From: Comamonas_F sp047606565
GTDB taxonomy: Bacteria; Pseudomonadota; Gammaproteobacteria; Burkholderiales; Burkholderiaceae_C
Assembly (NCBI GenBank): GCA_047606565.1
Contig: JASGEH010000075.1
Span: 1-64,000 of the forward strand
Length of the DNA stretch: 64,000 nucleotides
Direction: 5' to 3'
A model generated the notes under the pieces. That model made no database searches. It was not told where the DNA came from and was given only the letters and a program-made list of their open reading frames with translations. Every line of letters begins with the position of its first letter. The first letter of the stretch is position 1. This document shows positions 1 through 9,582 of the stretch, in pieces. The position numbers were made by a program, and so were the translations under genes.

Positions 1-1
1 C

Positions 2-2011
2 AAGGAAGCCGAGGCCGCCGCGCACGCCGCGCTGGCCGCCGCCGGCGAACTGGAAGACTGGCAGCGCTGGCGCGCCGACCAGTTGCGCGAGGAACTGGTG
101 CAGCGCGCCGAGGCCCTGTTCGAGTCCACCCCGGCCCCTGCCGCCGAGGCTGCGCCCGAATCCGCATCCGTTCCCGCGGCCGAACCCGCGGCCTCCACGC
201 CCGATGCTGCGGCCGATGCCTCGGCCGAGCCCGTGGCCTCGGCGGAATCGGTGGAATCGGTGGAATCGGTGGAATCGGTGGAATCGGTGGAATCGGTGGC
301 GCCGGTCGAATCGGTGGCGCCGGTCGAATCGGCCGAGCTGGCCGCAGCCGCCGCCACGCCCGCCCCCACACAGGAGCGCCCGGCCCGCGTGCCGCGCCTG
401 GCCGGCCGCAAGCTGCAGGACGTGCTGCGCAAGCTGCGCGAGGAATGGAAGAAGATCGACCAGACCGGCCCGGCCAACCACGCGCTGTGGAAGCGTTTCG
501 ACGACGCCTGCAACGAAGCCCACAAGGCGGTCGAGGCCTGGCTTGAAAAGGCCAAGGCCGAAACCGAGGGGCTGAAGGCGCAGCGCCTGGCCCTGATCGC
601 CGAAGTCAAGGCGTGGACGGCCGCCCACGCGCAAGGCGGCGACTGGAAGGCCGTCAACCGCCAGTTGCACGCCTTCAGCGACCGCTGGCGCCAGGCCGGC
701 CACCTCAGCGAAAAGCTCTACGAACAACTGCAAGGCCAGTGGAAGGAAGCCATCTCGGCCGCCCACGCGCCGCTGGAAGCCGCTCAGAAAGCCAGTATCG
801 AAGCCCGCCGCGCGCTGATCGCCGAGGCCACCGAGATCGGCCAGGCCGCGCAACTGCGCATCGACGCTGTCAAGGCGCTGCAGCAGCGCTGGCAGGCCGA
901 GGCCCAGCGCGTGCCGCTCGACCGCCGCCAGGAACAGCGCCTGTGGGACGCCTTCCGCAAGCCTATCGACGAAGCCTTCAACCGCAAGTCGGCCGACCGC
1001 GAGAAATCCGCCTCGGCGCTCAGCGAAGTCGATCGCCGCGTGATCGAGGCCGCCAAGGCGGTCGAGGCCGCCAACGCCAGCGGCGACGCGCAGCGCATCC
1101 GCGAGGCGCTGGCCGAGCTCGACGCCGCCACGCGCGGCCAGCAGGCCGCCAGCAACGCCCGGGCCGCTGCGCCGTCCGCGAGCGCACAATCGGCCACGAC
1201 CCCTGCCGCCACCCCGGCCGACGCCGCCGCGCCCGCGACGGGCGAGGCTGGCGAGGGCAATGCCGAAACCGCGCCGGCCGCCGAGGCCGGGACCGAGGCG
1301 TCCAAGCCCGCCACCGCCGCGCGCAAGCCCGTGGTGGCGGTGCGCGGCGATGACCGCCCCGGCACGCGCAAGGCCGAGGCCGCGCCGGCTGGCGCGCCCG
1401 GCAAGTTCGGCAAGCCCGGCGGCAAGTTCGGTGCCGGCCGCGACGAGCGCCGCGGCCCGCGCGAAGGGCGTGAGGGCGGCGACTTCCGGGGCGGCCGGCG
1501 CGACGAGCGCACCGACCGTTTCGGCGACGACCGCGCCCCGCGCGGCCCGCGCCTGTCGAACGCGGCCTTCCACGCCAGCCGCGATGCTGTCGAACACGCC
1601 CAGCAGGCCTTGCGCAAGCTGGCCGCGCAAGCCCATGGCGAAGTGGTCACGCAAGTGCTGTCGGCCTGGTCGGCGGGCGATGGCGAACAACTGCCCACGG
1701 CCCAGCAACTGGGCTCGCGCGTCAACGCCTCGACCCGCAACCAGTGGCAGCAGGCCGTCGGCACGCGCCAGGGCCAGCCGGCCGAGGCGGGCGAGGCGCT
1801 GCTGCGCCTGGAAATCGCCGCCGAGGTGCCGACACCCGCGGCCCAGCTCGACGCCCGCCGCGCGCTGCAGCTCAAGCTGCTGACCCGCCGCAACGACCCG
1901 GCGCCCGCCGAGACCTGGACGCAGGACGTCGGCCGCGTGCTGGCCGTGCCGCACGACGAGGCCTCGGCACGCCGCCTGCAGGCGGCCCTGAAGGCGCTGT
2001 TGCGCAAGTAG
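2..2011 (+). CDS. DUF349 domain protein, 5' end outside window
   Basis: The reading frame is open from the first codon of the window, so the gene starts upstream; a TTG at 83 is in frame but is not a convincing start. The protein is rich in Ala, Glu, Arg and Lys. Its middle part (about nucleotides 400-1130) has repeated helical segments with Trp/Arg spacing such as LREEWKKIDQTGP and ALQQRWQAEAQRVP, typical of DUF349 repeats. Low-complexity Ala/Pro/Glu linkers flank them, and an Arg/Gly-rich basic stretch near 1430-1550 may bind nucleic acid. DUF349 proteins are cytoplasmic and lack a settled function. The stop at 2011 lies 9 bp before the next start, so the two genes are probably cotranscribed. 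The family call is fairly secure; the role is unknown. Confidence 0.8.
   Translation, partial: KEAEAAAHAALAAAGELEDWQRWRADQLREELVQRAEALFESTPAPAAEAAPESASVPAAEPAASTPDAAADASAEPVASAESVESVESVESVESVESVAPVESVAPVESAELAAAAATPAPTQERPARVPRLAGRKLQDVLRKLREEWKKIDQTGPANHALWKRFDDACNEAHKAVEAWLEKAKAETEGLKAQRLALIAEVKAWTAAHAQGGDWKAVNRQLHAFSDRWRQAGHLSEKLYEQLQGQWKEAISAAHAPLEAAQKASIEARRALIAEATEIGQAAQLRIDAVKALQQRWQAEAQRVPLDRRQEQRLWDAFRKPIDEAFNRKSADREKSASALSEVDRRVIEAAKAVEAANASGDAQRIREALAELDAATRGQQAASNARAAAPSASAQSATTPAATPADAAAPATGEAGEGNAETAPAAEAGTEASKPATAARKPVVAVRGDDRPGTRKAEAAPAGAPGKFGKPGGKFGAGRDERRGPREGREGGDFRGGRRDERTDRFGDDRAPRGPRLSNAAFHASRDAVEHAQQALRKLAAQAHGEVVTQVLSAWSAGDGEQLPTAQQLGSRVNASTRNQWQQAVGTRQGQPAEAGEALLRLEIAAEVPTPAAQLDARRALQLKLLTRRNDPAPAETWTQDVGRVLAVPHDEASARRLQAALKALLRK
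245..332 (+). repeat. In-frame 9-bp and 18-bp tandem repeats (Val-Glu-Ser)
   Basis: Six perfect copies of GAATCGGTG run from 245 to 298, followed by almost two copies of an 18-bp unit beginning GCGCCGGTCGAATCGG. They encode a VES-VES run and then APVESV units in the linker ahead of the DUF349 repeats. Unit lengths are multiples of three, so copy-number change would keep the frame. Confidence 0.95.
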
Positions 2012-2020
2012 GCGCGAGCG

Positions 2021-2488
2021 ATGTCAGCCGTCGAATTGCAGAGTGTTGCCGATCCGGGGCCGGACGGCCTGCTGATCCGGCCCTTCGAGGCCAGCGACGA
2101 GCCGGCCGTGGTCGCCTTGTGGCATGACTGCGGCCTGGTGCGGCCCTGGAACGACCCGCACAAGGACATCGCCCGCAAGCGCCAGGTCCAGCCCGAGCTG
2201 TTCCTGGTCGGCCTCTGGCGGGGCGAGCTGTGCGCCTCGGTCATGGTGGGCTACGAAGGCCATCGCGGCTGGATCAACTACCTGGCGGTCGCCCCCGGCC
2301 GGCAGCGGCTGCGCATCGGACAGGCGCTGATGCGCCATGCCGAGTCCAGGCTGCTGGCGCTGGGCTGCCCCAAGGTCAACCTGCAGGTGCGCAGCAGCAA
2401 CCGGCAGGTGATTGCCTTCTATGAACGTCTGGGCTATCGCGAGGACGCGGCCGTCAGCCTGGGCAAGCGGCTGATTGCCGACGACTGA
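2021..2488 (+). CDS. ypeA: GNAT family N-acetyltransferase (YpeA-like)
   Basis: A 155-aa single-domain protein of the GNAT fold. The N-terminal strand LLIRPFEASDEPAVVALW is typical, and the acetyl-CoA binding segment VAPGRQRLRIGQALM carries the R-x-x-G pattern. The C-terminal part QVRSSNRQVIAFYERLGY is the usual motif B end. Length and the segment RPWNDPHKDIARK fit the YpeA subfamily of E. coli (about 140 aa), whose substrate is not established. It follows the DUF349 gene by 9 bp on the same strand and faces the AEC carrier. Cytoplasmic acetyltransferase; substrate not predictable. Confidence 0.85.
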   Translation: MSAVELQSVADPGPDGLLIRPFEASDEPAVVALWHDCGLVRPWNDPHKDIARKRQVQPELFLVGLWRGELCASVMVGYEGHRGWINYLAVAPGRQRLRIGQALMRHAESRLLALGCPKVNLQVRSSNRQVIAFYERLGYREDAAVSLGKRLIADD

Positions 2489-2505
2489 CCGGCTAAGAAC
2501 AGGTT

Positions 2506-3417
2506 CTAAGTCCCCAAACCCTGCACCCACGCCACAGCGAGCGGGACGGTGACCACGGCCAGGACGGTACTGACCATCACCGACAACGCCGCTTTCTCGG
2601 GGTGTACACCCAGGTTGCTGGCAATCACGACGGTGTTGCCGGCCATCGGCGTCGCCAGCATCAAGGCAATGACTGCAAGCGACTCGGTGGGCAGCCCCGC
2701 CAGGTAGTGAAAGGCGAGGATGCCCAGGACGGGATAGGCGATGTGCTTCCAGCCTATGGCGGCCAGCAGGAACGGCCAATCCACTTCGACCTTGCGGTAG
2801 GCCGCCAGCGTGATGCCGATCACCATCATGCCGAGGACGCTGTAGGCGCCCTTGAAGTTCGACAGGCTGGAGATGACGACCTCGCCCGGCTGGATGCCGA
2901 GCACCTTGAACAGCATGCCGAGCAGCGCGGCGTAGAGGATGGGCAGCCGCACGATCCGGCCCAGGCTCTGCCGCGTGTTCAGGACACCACGTGCCGCGAT
3001 GAAGTAGCCCACGGTGAATTCGTAGATGTTCACCCCGATGATGATGAAGACCGCGATGGCGACCTGCTTTTCGTTGAAGAGGGCAAACACCAGCGGCAAC
3101 GCGAAATAGCCGGTGTTGCCCGTGCCGCCGGCGAAGGAAAACAGGTTGGTGCGGCCATCGCGCCACAGGCCCCGTCCGATGGCATAGGCGACTGCCGCTG
3201 CAATGGACGTCGTGACCAGGGCGCCGAGCGAATACGCGAAATACGACCAGTCCGCGGGGGACTGGAGGATGGAGACGAAGATGACGAAGGGCGAGATGAT
3301 GTAGATCAGCAGCGCCGAAATATCGGCCGATTTGATCTTCAGGAGGGTGCCCACGGTCCATCCCAGGCCCGCGATGAAAATGAGGAAAAGTACGCGGGTG
3401 ACGATTTCAAGGGTCAT
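2506..3417 (-). CDS. AEC family transporter
   Basis: A 303-aa very hydrophobic inner-membrane protein with about ten transmembrane segments, of the auxin efflux carrier (AEC) family of secondary transporters. Features include the N-terminal segment LEIVTRVLFLIFIAGLGW, a central GGTGNTGYFALPL motif and a late ATPMAGNTVVIASNLG motif; family members carry organic acids such as malate or malonate. I chose the ATG at 3417 (MTLEIV) over a TTG eight codons upstream because it puts the first membrane segment at the usual distance. It converges with the acetyltransferase gene. Substrate unknown. Confidence 0.85.
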   Translation of the reverse strand: MTLEIVTRVLFLIFIAGLGWTVGTLLKIKSADISALLIYIISPFVIFVSILQSPADWSYFAYSLGALVTTSIAAAVAYAIGRGLWRDGRTNLFSFAGGTGNTGYFALPLVFALFNEKQVAIAVFIIIGVNIYEFTVGYFIAARGVLNTRQSLGRIVRLPILYAALLGMLFKVLGIQPGEVVISSLSNFKGAYSVLGMMVIGITLAAYRKVEVDWPFLLAAIGWKHIAYPVLGILAFHYLAGLPTESLAVIALMLATPMAGNTVVIASNLGVHPEKAALSVMVSTVLAVVTVPLAVAWVQGLGT

Positions 3418-3565
3418 GGGTTTAAGGGGTCTGTGCGTCAAGGGTCGAGTGGAGCCCCGTTACTGGCCGGGAGGGGATGCGAGCCATCGCGGCGCTGCAG
3501 CAAAGCGTCCCTTTTGGGGACGCGCAATTCTGCGATGAACCCTTTTTGATCCCGGATGGCCGGGC

Positions 3566-4543
3566 TCACATCAGCAGGTGCTCGCCCGCATTGTCGCCGC
3601 CCAGGATCACGTAGTTGACCTTGCGGATGTCGAGCAGCTTCTTGCCGCCCGCGTAGCTGATCGAGCTCTGGATGTCCTGCTGCATCTCGGTCAGCGTGTC
3701 GGCCAGCTTGCCCTTGACCGGCTCCAGGATGCGCTTGCCCTCGACGTGGCGGTACTCGCCCTTGTTGAAGTCGCTGGCCGAGCCGTAGTATTCCTTGAAC
3801 AACTGGCCGTCGACCTCCACCGTGTTGCCCGGTGACTCCTCGTGGCCGGCGAACAGCGAGCCGACCATCACCAGCGTGGCGCCGAAGCGGATGCTCTTGG
3901 CGATGTCGCCGTGGCTGCGGATGCCGCCGTCGGCGATGATGGGCTTGGTCGCCACGCGCGCGCACCACTTCAGCGCCGAAAGTTGCCAGCCGCCCGTGCC
4001 GAAGCCGGTCTTGAGCTTGGTGATACAGACCTTGCCCGGGCCGATGCCCACCTTGGTCGCGTCCGCACCCCAGTTTTCCAGGTCGATCACCGCCTCCGGC
4101 GTGCCCACGTTGCCGGCGATCACGAAGGACTGCGGCAGCCGCGATTTGATGTAGCCGATCATGTCGCGCACGCTGTCGGCATGCCCGTGCGCGATGTCGA
4201 TGGTGACGTACTCGGGCACCAGCCCCTCGGCCGCCAGCCGGTCCACCGTGTCACGGTCGGGCTGTTTGACGCCCAGCGAGATCGAGGCGAACACCCCGGC
4301 CGCGCGCGCCTGCCGCACGAAGGCCACGTTGTCGAGGTCGAAGCGGTGCATCACGTAGAAAAAGCCGTCGCGCGCCAACTGGAAGCAGATCTTCTCGTCC
4401 ACCACGGTCTTCATGTTGGCGGGCACCACCGGCAACTGGAAGCGGCGGCCGCCGAGTTCGATGCTGGTGTCGCACTCCGAGCGGCTGTCCACGCGGCATT
4501 TGCGCGGCAGCAGCAGGATGTTGTCGTAGTCGAAGATTTCCAT
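3566..4543 (-). CDS. guaC: GMP reductase
   Basis: A 325-aa TIM-barrel enzyme of the IMPDH/GMPR family without CBS domains. It reductively deaminates GMP to IMP with NADPH, recycling guanine nucleotides to the common purine pool. The start MEIFDYDNILLLPRKC, the segment VVPANMKTVVDE and the catalytic-cysteine loop GIGPGKVCITKLKTG identify it; the downstream GTGGWQLSALKWCA is typical of the Bacillus-type GuaC. A single gene on the minus strand, it starts about 260 bp from the divergent uvrD. It joins guaB, guaA and gmk elsewhere in this window in guanine nucleotide metabolism. Confidence 0.95.
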   Translation of the reverse strand: MEIFDYDNILLLPRKCRVDSRSECDTSIELGGRRFQLPVVPANMKTVVDEKICFQLARDGFFYVMHRFDLDNVAFVRQARAAGVFASISLGVKQPDRDTVDRLAAEGLVPEYVTIDIAHGHADSVRDMIGYIKSRLPQSFVIAGNVGTPEAVIDLENWGADATKVGIGPGKVCITKLKTGFGTGGWQLSALKWCARVATKPIIADGGIRSHGDIAKSIRFGATLVMVGSLFAGHEESPGNTVEVDGQLFKEYYGSASDFNKGEYRHVEGKRILEPVKGKLADTLTEMQQDIQSSISYAGGKKLLDIRKVNYVILGGDNAGEHLLM

Positions 4544-4800
4544 GGTCTCTCAAGCTCCAGATAAAAGGGAAGAAGGCTTGAGCGCTTGGCTTGCGACCCG
4601 GCTCGTGCGCGTGACTTGGGCGTTGCCTTGCACAACGCGGCGCACAAAAAACCGGGCACAAAAACTTGGGCCCGGTGCGCGATTCTAGGCGCCATGAACC
4701 GGCTGTTCCATATGCCGGGCGTGATGTTGCCTATAGTGAATCGCGTAACGGTGCGGCGCGTGGCGAGCGTGGTCGAGGGGCGCATCCCTAAAATGCGCGC

Positions 4801-7230
4801 ATGTCTTTCGATTCCCTCTTTGCCAGCGCGCCGACGGTGCCGCTGGATTCGCCGCTGCTCGCCACCCTGAACGACGAGCAGCGCGCGGCGGTCGCCTTGC
4901 CGGCCGTCCCCGCGCTGATCCTGGCCGGTGCCGGCTCGGGCAAGACCCGCGTGCTGACCACCCGCATCGCCTGGCTGCTGCAGACGCGGCAGGCCGCGCC
5001 CGGCGGCATCATGGCGGTCACCTTCACCAACAAGGCGGCCAAGGAAATGCTCACGCGGTTGTCGGCCATGCTGCCCATCAACGTGCGCGGCATGTGGATC
5101 GGCACCTTCCACGGCCTGTGCAACCGCTTCCTGCGCGCGCACGCCAAGCTGGCCAACCTGCCGGCCACCTTCCAGATCCTGGACACGCAGGACCAGCTCT
5201 CGGCCATCAAGCGGCTGATGAAGCAGCACGGCGTGGACGACGAGCGTTTTCCGCCCAAGCAGGTGATGTGGTTCATCGCCGGCGCCAAGGAAAACGGCGA
5301 GCGCCCGGGCGACCTGGAAGCGCGCGACGCCGACACGCGCAAGAAGATCGAGCTCTACCAGCTCTACGAGGACCAGTGCCAGCGCGAGGGCGTGGTCGAC
5401 TTCGGCGAGCTGATGCTGCGCAGCTACGAGCTGATGCGCGATAACCCGGCCGTGCGCGAGCACTACCAGCGGCGCTTCGGCCACATCCTGGTCGATGAGT
5501 TCCAGGACACCAACAAGCTGCAGTACGCTTGGCTCAAGCTGTTCGCCGGGCAAGGCACGGGCCAGGTGGCCAGCGTGTTCGCCGTGGGCGACGACGACCA
5601 GAGCATCTACGCCTTTCGCGGCGCGCGGGTGGGCAATATGGCCGATTTCGTGCGCGAATTCGGCGTCGAGCACCAGATCAAGCTGGAGCAGAACTACCGC
5701 AGCCACAGCAACATCCTGGACTCGGCCAACGAGCTGATCAGCCACAACCGCCACCGCCTGGGCAAGAACCTGCGTACCGATGCCGGCCCGGGCGAGCCGG
5801 TGCGCGTGCTGGAGGCCGCGCGCGACCTCGACGAGACGCAGTGGCTGGTCGACGAGATCAAGCAGCACGTGCGCGACGGCGGCAGCCGCAGCGAGGTGGC
5901 GATTCTCTACCGCAGCAACGCGCAGAGCCGGATCATCGAGACCGCGCTGTTCAACGCCGCGATTGCCTACCGCGTCTACGGCGGCCTGCGCTTTTTCGAG
6001 CGCGCTGAAATCAAGCACGCGCTGGCCTACCTGCGGCTGATCGAGAACCCGCGCGACGACACCAGCTTCCTGCGCGTGGTCAACTTCCCGCCGCGCGGCA
6101 TCGGCGCGCGCAGCATCGAGCAGTTGCAGGACGCGGCACGCGCCAGCGGCCGGGCGCTGAGCGACGCCGTGGGCGAAGTGGGCGGCAAGGCCGGCGCCAA
6201 CCTGACGGCTTTCGTCGCCAAGATCGACGTGCTGCGCGAGCGCACCCGCAACGCCACGCTGCGCGAGACCATCGAGGCGGTGCTCGACCTCAGCGGCCTG
6301 GTCGATCACTACCGCGAGGAGCGCGAGGGCGCCGACCGCATCGAGAACCTGCACGAACTGGTCAACGCCGCCGAGAGCTTCGTCACGCAAGAGGGCTTTG
6401 GCCGCGACGCGGTGGCGCTGCCCATCGACGAGCACGGCGCCACTGCGCTGCAGCAGTCCCCGGCCAGCCAGGGCCTGGATTTGTCGCAGCCCGTGCTGGA
6501 TGAGCCCTTGGCGGTAGCGCCGGGCTTGTCGCCGATCTCGCCCGATGGCGAAACACTGAGCCCGCTTGCCGCGTTCCTGACGCATGCCGCGCTGGAGTCC
6601 GGCGACAACCAGGCCCAGGCCGGGCAGGACGCGGTGCAACTGATGACGGTGCACGCGGCCAAGGGCTTGGAGTTCGACGTGGTGTTCATCACCGGGCTGG
6701 AAGAGGGCCTGTTCCCGCACGAGAACAGTCTGTCCGACTTCGACGGGCTGGAGGAGGAGCGCCGCCTGATGTATGTGGCGATCACCCGCGCGCGCAAGCG
6801 CCTGTACCTGAGCCACGCGCAGACCCGGCTGCTGCATGGGCAGACGCGCTACAACGTCAAGAGCCGTTTCTTCGACGAGCTGCCGGAGTCGGCGCTGAAG
6901 TGGATTTCGCCGCGCACGGGCGGCTTCGGCAGCGGCCTGGGGCCGGGCGCAGCGCGCCACGCGGGCGCCTACGCGGCCTCGTCGACGCGTCGCCATGGCG
7001 ACTTCGGCGCCTATGACGCGATGACCGGCGCTGGCCCGGTGCCGCCCCAGAAGGCGGCGCCCAGCCATGGGCTGAAGCTGGGCATGCGGGTCTTCCACAC
7101 CAAGTTCGGCGAGGGCACGGTGCTGACGCTGGAGGGCTCGGGCCCGGATGCGCGCGCGCAGATCAACTTTCCGCGCCACGGCGTGAAGTGGCTGGCGCTG
7201 AGCGTGGCCAAGCTTACGCCGGTGCCGTGA
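4801..7230 (+). CDS. uvrD: DNA helicase II, UvrD/PcrA type
   Basis: An 809-aa SF1A 3'-5' DNA helicase for nucleotide excision repair and mismatch repair. Visible motifs are the Q-motif region LNDEQRAAV, Walker A AGAGSGKTRVL (about residues 42-52), motif Ia VTFTNKAAKEM, Walker B DEFQDTN (about 232), motif III VGDDDQSIYAFRGA, motif IV QNYRSHSNIL, and VQLMTVHAAKGLEFDVVF plus RRLMYVAITRARKRLYL near the C-terminus. The end GMRVFHTKFGEGTVL is the Tudor-like C-terminal tail that binds RNA polymerase in UvrD/PcrA. It has its own upstream region, divergent from guaC. Full-length with all key residues. Confidence 0.96.
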   Translation: MSFDSLFASAPTVPLDSPLLATLNDEQRAAVALPAVPALILAGAGSGKTRVLTTRIAWLLQTRQAAPGGIMAVTFTNKAAKEMLTRLSAMLPINVRGMWIGTFHGLCNRFLRAHAKLANLPATFQILDTQDQLSAIKRLMKQHGVDDERFPPKQVMWFIAGAKENGERPGDLEARDADTRKKIELYQLYEDQCQREGVVDFGELMLRSYELMRDNPAVREHYQRRFGHILVDEFQDTNKLQYAWLKLFAGQGTGQVASVFAVGDDDQSIYAFRGARVGNMADFVREFGVEHQIKLEQNYRSHSNILDSANELISHNRHRLGKNLRTDAGPGEPVRVLEAARDLDETQWLVDEIKQHVRDGGSRSEVAILYRSNAQSRIIETALFNAAIAYRVYGGLRFFERAEIKHALAYLRLIENPRDDTSFLRVVNFPPRGIGARSIEQLQDAARASGRALSDAVGEVGGKAGANLTAFVAKIDVLRERTRNATLRETIEAVLDLSGLVDHYREEREGADRIENLHELVNAAESFVTQEGFGRDAVALPIDEHGATALQQSPASQGLDLSQPVLDEPLAVAPGLSPISPDGETLSPLAAFLTHAALESGDNQAQAGQDAVQLMTVHAAKGLEFDVVFITGLEEGLFPHENSLSDFDGLEEERRLMYVAITRARKRLYLSHAQTRLLHGQTRYNVKSRFFDELPESALKWISPRTGGFGSGLGPGAARHAGAYAASSTRRHGDFGAYDAMTGAGPVPPQKAAPSHGLKLGMRVFHTKFGEGTVLTLEGSGPDARAQINFPRHGVKWLALSVAKLTPVP

Positions 7231-7263
7231 TGGCCGGGCCTTGCGCCCGCTGCCGGCGCGAGG

Positions 7264-8049
7264 TCAACTCGGGATGAAACTGTCGCGCAGCGGAAAGTAG
7301 GACGAGCACAGGAAGACCGCCGCGGCGATCAGCATGGTGGCGCTGGAGACGATGCGCAGCACCGTCGCCACCACCGCGCCGCCGCCCACGCTGGAGAGCA
7401 ACAGGCCCAGCACCACGACGGCGACGTTGAGCGCCAGCAGCAGCGCCACCCAGCCCAGCACGAACACCGCATAGGCGCGCCAGTTGCGCAGGCAGGCCAC
7501 CAGGCTGAAGAACAGCGCCTTGGCCGGCGGCACTTGGTACCAGTGCAGCAGGCCGGGCGCGTGCCAGAACATGAGCGACAGCGGGATCGACAGCAGCGCT
7601 GTCACCCAGGTGGCGGCGGCGAAGCCGGGCTGCTCCAGCAGCTCGGGCGTCAGCCGCTCGCCCACCAGCATCACCCGTGCCAGCGTGCCGCCGTCGATGA
7701 GGTAGCTGATGCCCAGGATCAGCAGATAGCCCGCCGCGTACAGCAGGCCCAGCAGCAGCAGCGCGCGCACGCTGCCGCGGATGTCGGCCAGGGCGTGGCC
7801 GATCACGCCCGGCACCGGCAGGCTGGACTCGGAGACCAGCCGGGTCGCGCTCATCATGGTCAGCATGCCGCAGGGCAGCAGCACCAGGGCGATGATGCTG
7901 CCGACCAGCGAGAGAGCCGACAGCACCGTCATCACGATCATGAACAGGATGAAGGTGGACGACAGCGCCAGCGGGTTACGAAAGAAGGTGCGGGCGCCTT
8001 CCTTGATCCAGTCGATGCCGGAGCGCGCCGGGACGAGATTGAGTTTCAT
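7264..8049 (-). CDS. BPSS1780 family membrane protein
   Basis: A 261-aa integral membrane protein with about six hydrophobic segments and a cytoplasmic-looking N-terminus (MKLNLVPARSGIDWIKEG). The pattern W-I-x-x-G-x-x-x-F-x-x-x-P-L near the start and a duplicated six-helix layout match the BPSS1780-type membrane proteins common in Burkholderiales; none has a known function to my knowledge. It follows thrB by 18 bp on the same strand and is probably cotranscribed. It converges with uvrD. Confidence 0.75.
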   Translation of the reverse strand: MKLNLVPARSGIDWIKEGARTFFRNPLALSSTFILFMIVMTVLSALSLVGSIIALVLLPCGMLTMMSATRLVSESSLPVPGVIGHALADIRGSVRALLLLGLLYAAGYLLILGISYLIDGGTLARVMLVGERLTPELLEQPGFAAATWVTALLSIPLSLMFWHAPGLLHWYQVPPAKALFFSLVACLRNWRAYAVFVLGWVALLLALNVAVVVLGLLLSSVGGGAVVATVLRIVSSATMLIAAAVFLCSSYFPLRDSFIPS

Positions 8050-8067
8050 GGGGGAGTCGGGGGCCGA

Positions 8068-9066
8068 TCAGGCGGCCAGTTCGGCGGCCAGCAAGTCGTC
8101 GGCGCGCAGCGGGTGGTCGATGCGCTCCTGCAGCACGCGCTCGAAGTGGGTGGGGTCGTGCGGCTGCAACAGCGCGGCCTCGCGCGGCAGGTGGAAGTCC
8201 CACAGCCGCGAGATCCAGAAGCGCAGCGCCGCCGCGCGCATCATGGCCGGCAGCAGTTCTCGCTCGGCTGGAGTCAGGGGGCGCACCCGGGCATAGGCCA
8301 GTGCCAGCGCCTGGGCGCGCGCGGCGTCGTGGCGGCCGCTGGGCCAGTCGATGCACCAGTCGTTGAGGCAGACCGCCAAGTCGAACAGCCAGCTGTCGAC
8401 GCCCGCGAAATAGAAGTCGAAGAAGCCGGTGAGCCGGGCCTGTCCGGCCGCGTCGGTGTCGAACATGACGTTGTCGCGGAACAGGTCGGCGTGGATGGGA
8501 CCGCGCGGCAGGGCCTCGTGCGCGGGGCTGGCGGCGATGTGGTTCTGGTAGGCCAGCTCGGCTGCCAGCCGCCGCGCCTGCGGCGCGCCGACGTGCGGCA
8601 ACACCGTGGGCACGGTCTCGTTCCACCACGCCAGGCCGCGCAGATTGGGCTGGCTGCGGCCATAGTCGCGCCCGGCCAGGTGCATGCGCGCCAGCATGTC
8701 GCCAACCAGGGCGCAGTGCACGGCCTCGGGCGCCAGCACGCTGGCGCCGCGCAGGCGATCGACCAGCGCGGCGGGCTTGCCGGCCACGGCCAGCAGGATC
8801 TCGCCGCTGGCGTCGGCCACCGGGTCGGGCACGGGAATGCCGCGCGCGGCCAAGTGCTTCATGAGGTGCAGGTAGAAGGGCAGTTGCTGGGCCGTCAGCC
8901 GCTCGAACAGCGTGAGCACGAATTCGCCGCCACGGTCGGTGGTGACGAAATAGTTGGTGTTCTCGATGCCGCCGGAGATGCCCTGCAGCCGGGCCAGCCG
9001 ACCCTGATTCAGATTGCGCAGCAGCGCATCCGCCTCCGTTTTGGAGACTTCGGTGAAAACCGCCAT
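8068..9066 (-). CDS. thrB: Homoserine kinase, APH-fold type
   Basis: A 332-aa cytoplasmic kinase that phosphorylates L-homoserine for threonine synthesis. It is of the aminoglycoside-phosphotransferase fold (ThrB2), not the GHMP type of E. coli. The start MAVFTEVSKTEADALL, the lipid-like loop GISGGIENTNYFV, the Brenner motif HADLFRDNVMF and the following FDFYFAG metal-binding segment fit this family. The neighbourhood thrB, small secreted protein, polA is also found in Pseudomonas and Burkholderiales. The stop is followed at 18 bp by the membrane protein gene. Confidence 0.93.
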   Translation of the reverse strand: MAVFTEVSKTEADALLRNLNQGRLARLQGISGGIENTNYFVTTDRGGEFVLTLFERLTAQQLPFYLHLMKHLAARGIPVPDPVADASGEILLAVAGKPAALVDRLRGASVLAPEAVHCALVGDMLARMHLAGRDYGRSQPNLRGLAWWNETVPTVLPHVGAPQARRLAAELAYQNHIAASPAHEALPRGPIHADLFRDNVMFDTDAAGQARLTGFFDFYFAGVDSWLFDLAVCLNDWCIDWPSGRHDAARAQALALAYARVRPLTPAERELLPAMMRAAALRFWISRLWDFHLPREAALLQPHDPTHFERVLQERIDHPLRADDLLAAELAA

Positions 9067-9122
9067 GTCCTCGCCTTGCCGGGAAAGTGGGGGAGCTTAC
9101 TTAGAGTGTGCCGGGTGCGTGC

Positions 9123-9491
9123 TCAGAACGTGCCCAGGCGCCAGACGCGGCGGCCGGCCGGGCTGGCGCTGTCGTTGCTGCCGTCGGCACTGCTGCGCGA
9201 GGGGTCGTTGGGCACGATCTCGTAGGCCGGGGCGCCGTTCTTGGGTGTGACGGTCACGCTCTTGATGCGGCCGCCCACGCGCAGCTCGTCGACGCGGCTG
9301 CCGGCGTCTTCGTGGCTGAGGCGCTCGATGCGCTGGTTCCCGGCCGAGGGCGCGGCCGAGCTTGTGTCTTCCGTGGCCGGGGCGGTCGAGGCGGTCGGAG
9401 TGGCCTCCTGCGTCTGGGCCATGGCGGTGCCGCCCACCAGCACGCAAGCCAGCAGCAGGGCGCCCGAAGTGGAGCGGAATGTAGAGGTCAT
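9123..9491 (-). CDS. DUF2782-type small exported protein
   Basis: A 122-aa protein with an N-terminal signal peptide (LLLACVLVGGTAMA followed by QTQEA), a Thr/Ala/Ser-rich linker and a compact C-terminal part: RIERLSHEDAG, VDELRVGGRIKSVTV and YEIVPND. This matches the DUF2782 pattern, and DUF2782 genes sit between thrB and polA in other proteobacteria. I chose the ATG at 9491; 25 more codons are open upstream but lack a start context and would precede the signal peptide. It is divergent from polA and 56 bp beyond thrB. Probably periplasmic; function unknown. Confidence 0.75.
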   Translation of the reverse strand: MTSTFRSTSGALLLACVLVGGTAMAQTQEATPTASTAPATEDTSSAAPSAGNQRIERLSHEDAGSRVDELRVGGRIKSVTVTPKNGAPAYEIVPNDPSRSSADGSNDSASPAGRRVWRLGTF

Positions 9492-9582
9492 GCACCGATT
9501 GTAGGCGGATGCTTGGGCCGATGCGGCCAGGACCCGCGCCAGGCGGGCCGGGGTGCGGGCGGTCATCCCTCACAATGCGGGC

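Noticed and set aside
4411..7179. 922-codon open frame antisense to uvrD
   Set aside because: A GC-rich shadow frame with His/Gln/Arg-rich composition and no domain; uvrD on the other strand is complete.
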